From positions 1,054,001 to 1,118,000 of the forward strand of contig NZ_CAJGZP010000001.1 in NCBI RefSeq assembly GCF_904846155.1: a DNA stretch of 64,000 bases, read 5' to 3'. The translations under genes and the position numbers were made by a program. The notes below the pieces were generated by a model that saw only the letters and a program-made list of their open reading frames with translations, ran no database searches and was not told where the DNA came from. Of the stretch, positions 8,571 to 17,516 are shown piece after piece (position 1 is the first letter of the stretch; every line of letters begins with the position of its first letter). Origin of the DNA: Psychrobacter fulvigenes. GTDB taxonomy: Bacteria; Pseudomonadota; Gammaproteobacteria; Pseudomonadales; Moraxellaceae.

Positions 8571-9629
8571 TTAGCCATCTTTTGCAAACAATATCAGTCC
8601 CAGCATAATCAGAGCGATACCAACCAGTCCCATCGCTGAAGGTAAAGCATTACCTAAGAGCAATATACCACCAATCAACGCAAATACCACTTCGCTGGCT
8701 TGGGTTGAGTCAACACCCGCAACTTCACTTGAAGTCTGTGCTTGCTCACGCGCGTACAAAAAGATGGTCGTCGCTGCAACCCCTGCCAGTAACGCGATAA
8801 GCAAGGTGTTAAATAGCTGTGAAGTATCGGGCGCTTCAGGTCGCACTATCATGCCCAAAAGCAACCAGAAAGGCAAACTACCAACAGTCATTAGCCATAC
8901 TTTATTAAAGGCATTTTGCAATAGTGGCGTTTCGATGGTAGGAACGCGTGCGATGAGTGTTTGCAGTAAAGACTGAGGTTGGACAGCAAGGGAGTTGCTA
9001 GACTGCATGGTGTCAGTTTCGCTTGCTTGCTGCTGCATAGCATTGATTTTCTTGGCATTAAAAGAGACTTGCCAGACCAATTGGTTACCGATGGGATAGC
9101 TAAAAGCCGCTACTAACGCAGGCAATGCACCATAAAGCAGTACTTCTGCCATTGGCGCAGCATTGATATCGGCCAGAGCAGAGGCACGGAGGCCTTCGCT
9201 GACATTGACCAGTACCACACCAATGAAGACCAGTAGCGCGTAACCAATAAACTTTTTATCGAAGCGCTGGCCAAACGCCAGTAGCACGAGCAAGCTGGCG
9301 ACGACAGTGAACATAAAAGTCGCGGCGACCACCCAACCTGCGACATGGTCAGCTGCATAGCAAATGCCAGTATAAAAAACCCCAAAGCCAATACTTCCGG
9401 TCACGCACCAAAATCGCCAATGCTGCCAAAAAATAGTCGCTAACTGTTTAATGCGCGCAAAGCCGTGTTGCTTAACGATAATGGCAGTGAGGATGAGCCA
9501 CATAAATACATAACGTAGACTTGCAGACCAGAACCAATGGCCACCTGCTGCGCTCATGAGCTCGTTTAAAATAAAGGTTGAGCTAAAAAACGCGCCAGCC
9601 AATAAGCCCAGTAAAATCAGTCTGACCAT
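8571..9629 (-). CDS. EmrE-type putative multidrug efflux permease (DMT superfamily)
   Basis: 352 residues with about ten hydrophobic segments, opening GLLAGAFFSSTFILNELM and ending in the short charged tail FAKDG. This is the arrangement of the putative multidrug resistance efflux transporter family (EamA/DMT clan), which is longer than the four-helix SMR proteins. A hydrophilic loop with Gln/Ser (about 195-225) divides the two five-helix halves. A good AAGGA site precedes the ATG. It starts 61 bases after the queE stop with no terminator between, so it is probably transcribed with queE. The substrate is unknown. Confidence 0.82.
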   Translation of the reverse strand: MVRLILLGLLAGAFFSSTFILNELMSAAGGHWFWSASLRYVFMWLILTAIIVKQHGFARIKQLATIFWQHWRFWCVTGSIGFGVFYTGICYAADHVAGWVVAATFMFTVVASLLVLLAFGQRFDKKFIGYALLVFIGVVLVNVSEGLRASALADINAAPMAEVLLYGALPALVAAFSYPIGNQLVWQVSFNAKKINAMQQQASETDTMQSSNSLAVQPQSLLQTLIARVPTIETPLLQNAFNKVWLMTVGSLPFWLLLGMIVRPEAPDTSQLFNTLLIALLAGVAATTIFLYAREQAQTSSEVAGVDSTQASEVVFALIGGILLLGNALPSAMGLVGIALIMLGLILFAKDG

Positions 9630-9690
9630 TTTGCATCCTTGTAACGATTTTGAGGTGAGCAGCGATATTTATTTGTATTTTCTGCGCTCG

Positions 9691-10431
9691 TTATTTGCCT
9701 TTGGCATCTGCCCAAATGATTTTGTGCAGTTGCAATTGGAAACGCACAGGCAAAGCATCAGCCAACATCCACTCTGCAAGCTCTCGTGCCAGTACGGGCA
9801 CGTCAGGGCTGGTTATTTCTTTACTAGTAGTGACATCCTCTGTAACATTGAACATCGGCGAAAACCAAACGGTACCGACGAGTTCATTTAGCTTATGCTC
9901 AAACAGCTTTTCTTTCGCCCAGTCATAATCGGTGCGATTCATAATGACAAACTTGATTTGGTCATGTTGAGTCAGGTAGTCGAGATTTGACCATAGGTTT
10001 TTATCTGCTTCGCCAGAGCTTGGGGTTTTGAGATCCATCACTTTACTGACGGCTGGCGGGACGTTTTCGACAGTGAGTGCGCCTGCGGTCTCAAGCGATA
10101 TCTCATAACCGTCGGCCAGTAAGCGTTTCATAAGTTCAATAGCGTTTGGCTGGGCAAGGGGCTCGCCGCCAGTCAGACAGATGCGCTTACACGGGTAGCT
10201 TTTGATGATGTCGATAATGGCTTCTAACGACTGGCGCTCACCGCCACTAAAGGCGTATTCGGTGTCACAATATACGCAGCGTAGCGGGCAGCCTGTTAGG
10301 CGTACAAATATCGTTGGCAGACCTGAGGTCAAGGCTTCACCTTGCAATGAATAAAAAATCTCAGTCAGGCGAAGACCAGCTTCAGGATCAGTGACGGGGA
10401 TGGTAGCGTTGCGTAAAGATAGCTCAGTCAT
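9691..10431 (-). CDS. queE: 7-carboxy-7-deazaguanine synthase QueE
   Basis: Radical SAM enzyme that ring-contracts 6-carboxytetrahydropterin to 7-carboxy-7-deazaguanine in queuosine precursor synthesis. 246 residues. The cluster motif CPLRCVYC supplies Cys48, Cys52 and Cys55, preceded by YSLQGEA, which is characteristic of QueE. Downstream are ICLTGGEPLAQ and the SAM-binding DLKTPSSGE. The next enzyme, QueC, is encoded 43 kb away at 53037-53834, so the pathway is split in this genome. The gene is preceded by a 0.5-kb spacer carrying a small inverted-repeat element. The ribosome binding site is weak. Confidence 0.96.
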   Translation of the reverse strand: MTELSLRNATIPVTDPEAGLRLTEIFYSLQGEALTSGLPTIFVRLTGCPLRCVYCDTEYAFSGGERQSLEAIIDIIKSYPCKRICLTGGEPLAQPNAIELMKRLLADGYEISLETAGALTVENVPPAVSKVMDLKTPSSGEADKNLWSNLDYLTQHDQIKFVIMNRTDYDWAKEKLFEHKLNELVGTVWFSPMFNVTEDVTTSKEITSPDVPVLARELAEWMLADALPVRFQLQLHKIIWADAKGK

Positions 10432-10683
10432 AATATTTTCAAATACGGTTAAGGGTTGATAAAGCGTTTAAACATTTATCAACGAAGATAAGAGGGGAGC
10501 TCATTTTGATAGCAGGTATAAACACTTAGTGCTTATCTATAGTCATACCATTTCCAAAAATTAGAGTAACGCGGAAAACCTGCGCAAGCACTACACCTAG
10601 TAGGCTTAGCAAGTTTGACAAAGTTAATCGCACTTTTTGGGTTTGGTGTCAATTCGAAATAAAATCGATACATTGATATTGTC
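10432..10683. other. Spacer between lhgO and queE, outer part
   Basis: AT-rich leader of queE. No ORF with a ribosome binding site was found. The rest of the 496-base spacer is taken up by the inverted-repeat element at 10684-10762 and unremarkable sequence before the lhgO stop. Confidence 0.5.
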
Positions 10684-10762
10684 GTGCTACTGGTACAAAT
10701 TTTCCTTGCTTGCTGTGCACTTCGCGCTGTTCGATGCTGCGCAAAATTTATCCCAGTAGCAC
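10684..10762 (+). repeat. Small inverted-repeat element (MITE/REP-like), copy A
   Basis: 79 bases bounded by GTGCTACTGG and its complement CCAGTAGCAC. Similarity of the ends extends inward to about 20 bases (GTGCTACTGGTACAAATTTT against the complement of AAAATTTATCCCAGTAGCAC, 3 mismatches). A second copy in opposite orientation lies at 28094-28173. The flanks TCGATACA and TGTATCGG extend the dyad outward. No coding capacity. It is probably a non-autonomous mobile or REP-type element. Confidence 0.8.
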
Positions 10763-10927
10763 TGTATCGGTTTTAAAGTGTATCAACTATATGCTTAAAT
10801 ACTGTCATGTTTAAATAAAAGAGAGATTATAACGTAAGCGCTCATATTAAACCCAAAAAGTCTCTGTCAGTACCATGGTCGCATATACAAACGTCTTAAG
10901 ATTAGATGATACTGGCTCTGATGCTTA

Positions 10928-12145
10928 TCAATGCGTCATGACTTCTCTGACAATATATTCGGCAATCGCTAAGGATGAGGTTGCACCTGGCGATGGTGCG
11001 TTACGAATATGGGTAATATTGCCCTGTTTTCTAATAACAAAGTCGTCCACTAAAGAACCGTCAGCCTCCATTGCTTGGGCACGGATTCCTCTGGTAGCAG
11101 GTGTTACGGAAACTTTCGCTAGAGAAGGTACATATTTAGCAGCTTGTTCGACGAAGTTCGTTTGACTCAACACCGTACGTAGCTCACGCATGGCCGCAGG
11201 CATATTTTTCGACGAAAATTTCCAAAAGCCTTTATAAGTAAGAAAATCATAAATATCTGCAGCATTATAATCTTTACCACTGTAGTTTTCACGACCCAAA
11301 GAGATAAATGCGTTTGGCCCTATAGTCATTTGGCCATCAATGCGCTTGGTAAAGTGGACGCCTAAAAACGGATAATTAGGATCGGGCACAGGATAAATCA
11401 AACCTTTGACATGGGCTTTGTAAGTTTCATCAATCACGTAATATTGACCAAAAAAAGGCACTATTTTGGGTGTTTCTGTATCACCTGAGCCAGCTGCTAA
11501 CCGATCAGACTGTAAGCCGGCACAACTAATCACCTGATCGAAATCATTATCGTACCGTTCATTGTTTGAAGGACTACCTGATAAATGCACAGTAACCTTA
11601 TTATTTTTCTCCGTTAAACGAACGACTTTTTTTCCGAGAATAATATGCCCGCCTTTTTGCTGAATCTCTTCAGCAATTTTTTTGGCAATATCCCCATAAC
11701 TTACGATAGCGGTACGCGGAGAGTAGAGGGCTTTAGTACCAATACAATTGGGCTCAATCTCTTTAATCTCTTCGGCATTTAGCATGCGAACATCTGGCAC
11801 CTGATTGGCGATCGCTTTTTGATAAATGCTCTCTAACCTAGCTTCTTCGACTACGTTTAATGCTACGACTACTTTTCCGCATTCATCATAGGCAATATTA
11901 TTTTCTAAGCAATATTGTTTGACTAGTTCAGCACCTCGGCGACATAAGCGCGCTTTAAGACCACCAGGTTCATAATAAAGGCCAGCATGTACGACGCCAG
12001 AGTTATGGCTTGATTGATGCTGAGCTACGCCATCTTCTTTTTCAAACACTGTGACTTTAGATTCTGGAAAATCCAAAAGTAGTTGCCGTGCTACAGCAAG
12101 TCCATTGATGCCTCCCCCAATGATGGCATAGTGCTTGTTTATCAT
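10928..12145 (-). CDS. lhgO: L-2-hydroxyglutarate oxidase/dehydrogenase LhgO
   Basis: FAD-dependent enzyme oxidising L-2-hydroxyglutarate to 2-oxoglutarate, with electrons likely passed to the quinone pool at the inner face of the membrane. 405 residues, in the family's normal range. The N-terminal dinucleotide-binding motif is IIGGGINGLAVAR (8-20). It is followed by the characteristic HQSSHNSGVVHAGLYY and PGGLKARLCRRG. Near the C-terminus are TPATRGIRAQ and PSPGATSSLAIAEYI. A strong AGGGGA site precedes the ATG, and the leader carries a 22-base spaced direct repeat. CsiD-type genes, often partners of lhgO, are not seen nearby, so it probably acts as a stand-alone metabolite-repair enzyme. 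Confidence 0.93.
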   Translation of the reverse strand: MINKHYAIIGGGINGLAVARQLLLDFPESKVTVFEKEDGVAQHQSSHNSGVVHAGLYYEPGGLKARLCRRGAELVKQYCLENNIAYDECGKVVVALNVVEEARLESIYQKAIANQVPDVRMLNAEEIKEIEPNCIGTKALYSPRTAIVSYGDIAKKIAEEIQQKGGHIILGKKVVRLTEKNNKVTVHLSGSPSNNERYDNDFDQVISCAGLQSDRLAAGSGDTETPKIVPFFGQYYVIDETYKAHVKGLIYPVPDPNYPFLGVHFTKRIDGQMTIGPNAFISLGRENYSGKDYNAADIYDFLTYKGFWKFSSKNMPAAMRELRTVLSQTNFVEQAAKYVPSLAKVSVTPATRGIRAQAMEADGSLVDDFVIRKQGNITHIRNAPSPGATSSLAIAEYIVREVMTH

Positions 12146-12157
12146 ATCAATTCCCCT

Positions 12158-12199
12158 GATGAGCCGTTTGAAAGTAAATGATCAGCCGTTTAAAAGTAG
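12158..12199 (-). repeat. Direct repeat in the lhgO leader
   Basis: Two 20-base units with a 22-base period, GATGAGCCGTTTGAAAGTAA and GATCAGCCGTTTAAAAGTAG, begin 13 bases upstream of the lhgO start. They differ at three positions. They could be paired regulator sites or a local duplication of the 5' leader. Confidence 0.65.
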
Positions 12200-12234
12200 A
12201 CAGTAGGTAACGTATATAACCACCAATAACTTAG

Positions 12235-12267
12235 AAAAAAGCCGACTTGGCGTAAGTCGGCTTTTTT
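12235..12267 (-). terminator. dapD terminator
   Basis: AAAAAAGCCGACTT and AAGTCGGCTTTTTT form a perfect 14-bp stem with a 5-base loop. It lies 26 bases past the dapD stop and has T runs on both strands. Confidence 0.95.
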
Positions 12268-12292
12268 AAACTATATTTAACAGATTCTATAT

Positions 12293-13114
12293 TTATGCCA
12301 GGCGTAATAGCTCATTCACTGAAGTTTTTGCACGGGTTTGTGCATCGACCTTCTTTACAATAATAGCAGCATACAGGCTGTGCGTACCATCTTCTGATGG
12401 CAAGCTACCTGGTACCACAACTGAGCCAGCTGGTACACGGCCGCGATGGATCTCGCCAGTTTCACGATCATAGATACGCGTAGATTGGCCGATGTAGACA
12501 CCCATAGAGATGACTGCACCTTCTTCTACGATTACGCCTTCAACGATCTCAGAGCGCGCACCGATGAAGCAGTTGTCTTCAATAATAGTTGGGTTGGCCT
12601 GCAGTGGCTCAAGTACGCCGCCAATACCGACGCCGCCTGATAGATGGACGTTTTTACCGATTTGAGCACATGAGCCAACGGTTGCCCACGTATCAACCAT
12701 CGCGCCTTGATCGACATAAGCACCAATGTTGATATATGAAGGCATAAGTACTGCACCCGCTGCGATATAAGAGCCTTTACGTGCAACAGCTGGTGGCACA
12801 ACACGTACGCCAGCTTCTTTGAACTGTGCTTCAGTCCAGTCCGCAAACTTAGTGGGTACTTTGTCATAGAACTGCACATGTTCGCCAGCTGGTTGGACGT
12901 AGTTATCATTTAGGCGGAATGATAATAATACTGCCTTTTTTGCCCACTGATTGACGACCCATTCACCCTCTTTCTTTTCAGCGACACGCAAGCTACCATT
13001 GCCTAGTTGTTCAAGCACTTCATTAATGGCGTCGCGTACGTCTTGTGGCATAGTAGCCGGGCTGTAATCGTTACGGTTTTCAAAGGCTTGTTCGATGGTT
13101 TGTTGCAATGACAT
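12293..13114 (-). CDS. dapD: 2,3,4,5-tetrahydropyridine-2,6-dicarboxylate N-succinyltransferase
   Basis: Lysine/diaminopimelate pathway enzyme that succinylates tetrahydrodipicolinate using succinyl-CoA. 273 residues, matching the roughly 274 of E. coli DapD. The N-terminal helical domain includes [10 protein letters not shown]. It is followed by left-handed beta-helix hexapeptide repeats ([20 protein letters not shown], then [12 protein letters not shown] and [12 protein letters not shown]) and the C-terminal strand [13 protein letters not shown] precedes the ATG. It is monocistronic with a strong terminator; no other dap gene is in the window. Confidence 0.98.
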   Translation of the reverse strand: MSLQQTIEQAFENRNDYSPATMPQDVRDAINEVLEQLGNGSLRVAEKKEGEWVVNQWAKKAVLLSFRLNDNYVQPAGEHVQFYDKVPTKFADWTEAQFKEAGVRVVPPAVARKGSYIAAGAVLMPSYINIGAYVDQGAMVDTWATVGSCAQIGKNVHLSGGVGIGGVLEPLQANPTIIEDNCFIGARSEIVEGVIVEEGAVISMGVYIGQSTRIYDRETGEIHRGRVPAGSVVVPGSLPSEDGTHSLYAAIIVKKVDAQTRAKTSVNELLRLA

Positions 13115-13251
13115 AAATATTCCTAATAGGCAGTGGGTAGGGGTAAATGAACGTGAACTTTATATTTAAATGAATCGTACGGCTTAGACTAAAAAATGGC
13201 TTGCTGTATTGTCATTAATTTAGCAAGTTTAGCAAACCATCACAGTAACCG

Positions 13252-14181
13252 CTACTTACTTAGATGATGTAGCCAGCTTAAGATATCTTGGTAGACCATG
13301 GTATGGTGCTGCTCGTGTAGAGGTTCGTGACGCATGTTAGGGTATAAGCGCGCGTCTGTTTTGTTAAATCCTTGCTTGTGCAAGTGGTTGATTATATTAC
13401 GAATACCGCGCCCCATATTACCGATAGGATCGTTTTCACCGCTGACAAACAGCATCGGGAAGTCCTTGTTAATGGTACTTGCCCAACCTTTATGAACGCC
13501 TGCTTGCATTAGAGTGAATAAAGTTAAAAAGCCATTATTGGTAAAGTCAAAGCCTGTTAAAGGATCGGCTTCATAAGCTTCAATAGCAGCAGGATCTTCA
13601 TTGAGCCACGCAAACTTCGAGGCAGAGATGCGATTATCAAGCTTGCTATTGAGTATCTTATTCATGAGATCGGCAAACACGCTATTGGGCTTTTTCGGTG
13701 AGGTTTTTGCTAGGATACCATTGATAGGTAATATCGCCTTTATCAAGGGATTGGCATCGGACGTACCCATCAAGATAGCACCAGCAAAATCTTGGGCATG
13801 ATGCTTGAGCACCGTACGCACGATAAATGAGCCCATGGAGTGGCCCATGATAAAGTGTGGCACCTTTGGATGACGACGTTTTAAGGTGTCTGCCATGACG
13901 ATGACATCCTTTAATAAGGTCTGTACTGGATGTTCGCTTGCAATAAAGCCAAGCCCTTCAGGTGTTTTTACCGTTTTTCCATGACCGAGCTGATCATAAG
14001 TGGCCACTGCTATTCCATTATCCGCTAAGAACTGTGCAAAGTCTGCATAACGACCGCTGTGCTCTGCCATACCATGGACTATCAGCAAGGTGGCTTTGAC
14101 GTTGTCATCTTTTGGCTCAAAAAAACGATGATGTAGATAATGGATTTTGTCAGAGGAGATGATTTGCTCGGAGGTAAACAT
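13252..14181 (-). CDS. Lysophospholipase/monoacylglycerol lipase-like alpha/beta hydrolase
   Basis: 310 residues from the preferred start. I chose MFTSEQII because AAGGA lies eight bases before it, whereas an in-frame start 15 codons upstream (14226) has no ribosome binding site. The fold is the serine-aminopeptidase S33/PldB type: oxyanion region VHGMAEHSGRY, nucleophile elbow GHSMGS (Ser115), acid in SGENDPIGN and histidine in MRHEPLHE. The histidine motif HE(x)LHE is typical of monoglyceride lipases. It has no signal peptide and is predicted cytoplasmic. It probably acts on lysophospholipids or monoacylglycerols, but the substrate cannot be read from the sequence. Confidence 0.88.
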   Translation of the reverse strand: MFTSEQIISSDKIHYLHHRFFEPKDDNVKATLLIVHGMAEHSGRYADFAQFLADNGIAVATYDQLGHGKTVKTPEGLGFIASEHPVQTLLKDVIVMADTLKRRHPKVPHFIMGHSMGSFIVRTVLKHHAQDFAGAILMGTSDANPLIKAILPINGILAKTSPKKPNSVFADLMNKILNSKLDNRISASKFAWLNEDPAAIEAYEADPLTGFDFTNNGFLTLFTLMQAGVHKGWASTINKDFPMLFVSGENDPIGNMGRGIRNIINHLHKQGFNKTDARLYPNMRHEPLHEQHHTMVYQDILSWLHHLSK

Positions 14182-14277
14182 AGGCAATTCCTTAAATGGG
14201 TAATGATCTAAAAACTGGACTAACAATAGATAAGATAACGATAGATAAAATAAAGAGGTATCCGCTAAAAACGCTTA

Positions 14278-16038
14278 TTATAAAGGGCTCTGATAAATGG
14301 TCTTACCCTCTTTGATTGTTTTTATCACTTTGATATCACGAATTTTATCGCTATCTACCGTCAATGGGTTGGCGTCTAAAATGACCAAATCAGCAAGCTT
14401 ACCTTCGACCAAGCTGCCTTTGCTGTCTTCTTCAAAAAACTCATAAGCGGCATGGCTGGTAATGGCTTTTAATGCTTGATAGGGCGTGGCTCGCTCTTCT
14501 TGACCGATGATGTTGCCTGAGCGTGACGTGCGATTGACTGCTGACCACACTGAAAACAAAGGGTCTAATGGCGTTACGGTATCATCAGAATGGTTAGTAT
14601 ATATGATTCCCATTTTATCCGCTGTCGCAATTGGGCTTGAAAAGTAGGCGCGTTTTTCGCCTAAGTTTTGGACGTGCACATCGCCCCAAAAATAGGCATG
14701 ATTGGTAAAGAATGACGGCAGCATATTGTACTTTTTAAAGGCTTGTAGCTGGTCGGGGCGCACAAACTGCGTATGAATGGGTACAATGCGGCGGTCTTTA
14801 TCAGCGGCTTGTCCCGTCTCTTTAACCGCATGTTCGTGCGCTTTGAGAATCATATCGGTTGCGGCATCGCCATTATTATGGATAAATAATTGATTGTCAC
14901 GCTGATAAGCATTTACAAACATCTCGTTCATCTCATCTTGACTGATGCTCGGCAGCCCTCGGCAATCACTCTTACAATCTGCAACTGGCGTCAGATAAGG
15001 CTCGGTAAAGTAGGCAGTTTTGCCTTGCGGTGAGCCGTCAGCGATGATTTTGGTGCCTTGCACTTTAAAGCCATTCTGATAGGTTTTCCATCTAAAGTTT
15101 TTATCCGCTAAGTTTTCATCCAAGTCGCTAACGCCTGCCAATGCTATCAAGTCAATTTTGAGCTTGCCTGCATCCGCTTGTGACTGGAAAAACTCAATAG
15201 CATCGCGCGTGGTTGAGCCATCATTGGCGGTGGTCACGCCGTTTTTGGCATAATAATCTTGAGTTTGCTCAAAGAACTGAGCTTGTTTGGGCGTCATTAT
15301 CTGCAGCAGGTTGTACATAAACGGATACATTGCCGTTTCTTGTACCAAACCATTTGGCTCATTGGAGCCTGCCACTCGGGCGATATTACCACCAGCGGGC
15401 GCTTGGCTGTCAGCGGTGATATTCATAGCCGCTAAGCCTTTAGAATTGGCGACGCCCATATGACCACTGGTATGCTGAAGATAAACGGGATTATTTGGCA
15501 ACACACTGTCGATCTCATCTTTGGTCGGATGACGCTCCTCGCTCAGTTGCGTCTCATCATAGCCCCATGCAAATATCCATTCGCCATCGGCAATGCTATT
15601 GTCCTCTTTGTAAGCTTTTAGCGTTTGCAGCATTTTATCTATACTATCGACATCACCGATGGGTGGTGGATTGAGGTTCGCTTGCCCCATGGTATTGGAC
15701 ACCAGTCCAAAATGGCTGTGCGGATCGATAAAGCTTGGTAGCAAAGTTTGGTTTTTTAAGTTGACTTGCGCAGCGCTTTTATACTTGTTTTGTGCCTCGG
15801 TTAGGCTACCGACATAGGCGATCTTGCCTGCTTTGGTCACTAAGGCTTCTACCATTTCTGGTTCATCGCTTGCCATCGTAATAATATCGCCATTGTAATA
15901 AACGGTCGCTTGGCTCGCTGCCGTTTGCGTCATTGGTTGATTTGCTGTTTGATTAACGGCTTGATTGGTCGTACAACCAATTATGCTCATCAACCCAAGG
16001 CTTAATAAAGTTGGTTTAGCCAACATGCTTATCGTCAT
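14278..16038 (-). CDS. Lipoprotein amidohydrolase (YtcJ-like, Amidohydro_3)
   Basis: 586 residues. The N-terminus is a lipoprotein signal (LLSLGLMSIIGC, lipidated Cys22) followed by a Thr/Gln/Asn-rich linker, so the enzyme is probably tethered in the periplasm. The hydrolase domain has the strand-1 metal motif DPHSHF (about 105-110), FAWGYDE and TSGHMG. A lysine-side region lies around IIADGSPQGKTAYF, followed by HNNGDAATD and HTQFVRPDQ. TNHSDDTVTPLDPLF and the closing GKLADLVILDANP complete the YtcJ-like pattern. The reaction (amide or related hydrolysis) is unknown. A strong AAGGAAA site precedes the ATG. Confidence 0.88.
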   Translation of the reverse strand: MTISMLAKPTLLSLGLMSIIGCTTNQAVNQTANQPMTQTAASQATVYYNGDIITMASDEPEMVEALVTKAGKIAYVGSLTEAQNKYKSAAQVNLKNQTLLPSFIDPHSHFGLVSNTMGQANLNPPPIGDVDSIDKMLQTLKAYKEDNSIADGEWIFAWGYDETQLSEERHPTKDEIDSVLPNNPVYLQHTSGHMGVANSKGLAAMNITADSQAPAGGNIARVAGSNEPNGLVQETAMYPFMYNLLQIMTPKQAQFFEQTQDYYAKNGVTTANDGSTTRDAIEFFQSQADAGKLKIDLIALAGVSDLDENLADKNFRWKTYQNGFKVQGTKIIADGSPQGKTAYFTEPYLTPVADCKSDCRGLPSISQDEMNEMFVNAYQRDNQLFIHNNGDAATDMILKAHEHAVKETGQAADKDRRIVPIHTQFVRPDQLQAFKKYNMLPSFFTNHAYFWGDVHVQNLGEKRAYFSSPIATADKMGIIYTNHSDDTVTPLDPLFSVWSAVNRTSRSGNIIGQEERATPYQALKAITSHAAYEFFEEDSKGSLVEGKLADLVILDANPLTVDSDKIRDIKVIKTIKEGKTIYQSPL

Positions 16039-16393
16039 TATTATTTCCTTAGTTATTTTTTTAGAAGTCGTTCCGTGAGTAGGGTCTTATTATAACAGAA
16101 GGGCATAAAGACAATATTTGCCTATTTCTGATGGAGATAAAAATTATTGAGCAAATTGTGGCTGCAATTTATGGGAATTTATGTCTAACGTTCAGCGTAA
16201 ATAAATTAAAATGCCCCCAACATATGTTCTGATAAAGGTTTACAAAACGTGTGAATTTTGTTTAAATAATGTTTAATAATGTGAAAGTAGGTTTTGCATG
16301 GTGAAACAATCCTTGGTTTTTAGAGATAATTTTTATTATATTTACAATTACAGTAGATTTATGTTGAATAACAGATTCTGATTTAGGATGTTA
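16039..16393. other. Non-coding gap before the TRAP operon
   Basis: AT-rich spacer between the divergent amidohydrolase gene and the TAXI-TRAP operon. It contains no credible ORF. Regulatory sequence for both directions is expected; only the promoter at 16394-16422 could be picked out. Confidence 0.5.
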
Positions 16394-16422
16394 TTCAATG
16401 CAGATTTATCACTTATTATAAT
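16394..16422 (+). promoter_or_regulatory. Candidate sigma-70 promoter of the TAXI-TRAP operon
   Basis: TATAAT at 16417-16422 with TTCAAT 17 bases upstream, 62 bases before the ATG at 16485. The -10 is perfect; the -35 matches at only three positions. Confidence 0.5.
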
Positions 16423-16484
16423 GTTATGATGAATGAGTGTTTTGTGTAACACTACTTTGTTCTATTTTATCAAGGAAGGAAAAT

Positions 16485-17516
16485 ATGAAATCTATCACCA
16501 AACTATCTCTAATCACGGCAATGATCGCGTCTAGTATGGCGTTCACTGCGTGCTCAAATTCAGAAAATGAAACGGCGAGCGTTGATGATTCAGCAGTCGC
16601 TGGTGAGCCAGAATCTACCGCGGCCACCGCTAATGATAAGCTTGATACTAAGTTTCTGACCATAGCGACAGGGGGCGCGTCTGGCCCTTACAATATTATT
16701 GGTACTTCCTTATCAGAAGTCTATGTCAAAACCTTTGGCGTCAACTCAAAAACCCAAACGACTGGTGCCTCAGTAGAAAACGTCAACCTACTAACCCAAG
16801 GCAAAGTTGATATGGTGTTGGCGCTGAGTGATGTGGTCACAGATGCGGTGGCTGGTGAAAACAACTTTGAGCAGCCGATAGATAATATCCAGCAAATTGC
16901 TGTCCTGTACCCGAACGTGGTACAAATCGTCACTACTCAAGGCTCTGGTATCATGAATATCGAGGACTTGCGCGGCAAGCGTATCGCTGTTGGCGATCAA
17001 GGCTCTGGAACTGAAGTGAATGCGCGTACGTTATTAGAAGGATTTGGCATTACTTATGACGACGTTACGGTTGATTACTTAGGTTTCGCTGAAGCAGCTG
17101 ATGGTATGAAAGCGGGTAAAATTGAAGCGGCGTTCTTTAGCAGTGGTCTACCAAACTCGTCACTGATGGAGCTTGAGCAAGGTTTAGACTTGCAGTTGGT
17201 AACGATTAATCAAGATAAGCTCAATGAAATCATTGCGACCAAACCTTATTTCAAAACCTTTGAGATCCCTGTGGGCACTTATGGCAATGAAGCAGCGATT
17301 CCGACTGCAGCCATTATGAACGCCTTATTAGTAAGCTCTGATTTGTCTGAAGATGATGGCTATAAGCTGACGAAAACGTTATTTGAGAACTTAGAAGGCC
17401 TAAAAACTGCCCACCAAGCGGCCAATGACATTACTTTAGAAACTGCTAACGTAGGTATGGTAGCGCCCATTCATCCTGGGGCTAAAAAATACTATGACGA
17501 GCAAGCAGCCAAGTAG
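16485..17516 (+). CDS. TAXI-family TRAP transporter solute-binding lipoprotein
   Basis: 343 residues. The start was chosen at MKSITKLS because AAGGAAGG lies just upstream, rather than an earlier in-frame TTG-type or similar codon at 16437. A lipoprotein signal (SMAFTAC, lipidated Cys19) is followed by an acidic Ser/Thr/Ala linker. The mature part has the TAXI opening TIATGGASGPYNIIG, with GASVENVNLL, DMVLALSDV and RIAVGDQGSGTE. It captures a carboxylate ligand in the periplasm and delivers it to the fused permease encoded two genes downstream. The TAXI ligand range includes glutamate and dicarboxylates, but none can be assigned here. Confidence 0.92.
   Translation: MKSITKLSLITAMIASSMAFTACSNSENETASVDDSAVAGEPESTAATANDKLDTKFLTIATGGASGPYNIIGTSLSEVYVKTFGVNSKTQTTGASVENVNLLTQGKVDMVLALSDVVTDAVAGENNFEQPIDNIQQIAVLYPNVVQIVTTQGSGIMNIEDLRGKRIAVGDQGSGTEVNARTLLEGFGITYDDVTVDYLGFAEAADGMKAGKIEAAFFSSGLPNSSLMELEQGLDLQLVTINQDKLNEIIATKPYFKTFEIPVGTYGNEAAIPTAAIMNALLVSSDLSEDDGYKLTKTLFENLEGLKTAHQAANDITLETANVGMVAPIHPGAKKYYDEQAAK

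Noticed and set aside
10875..11165. Plus-strand 96-codon frame over the 3' end of lhgO.
   Set aside because: Antisense shadow of a clear enzyme gene, without ribosome binding site or family features.
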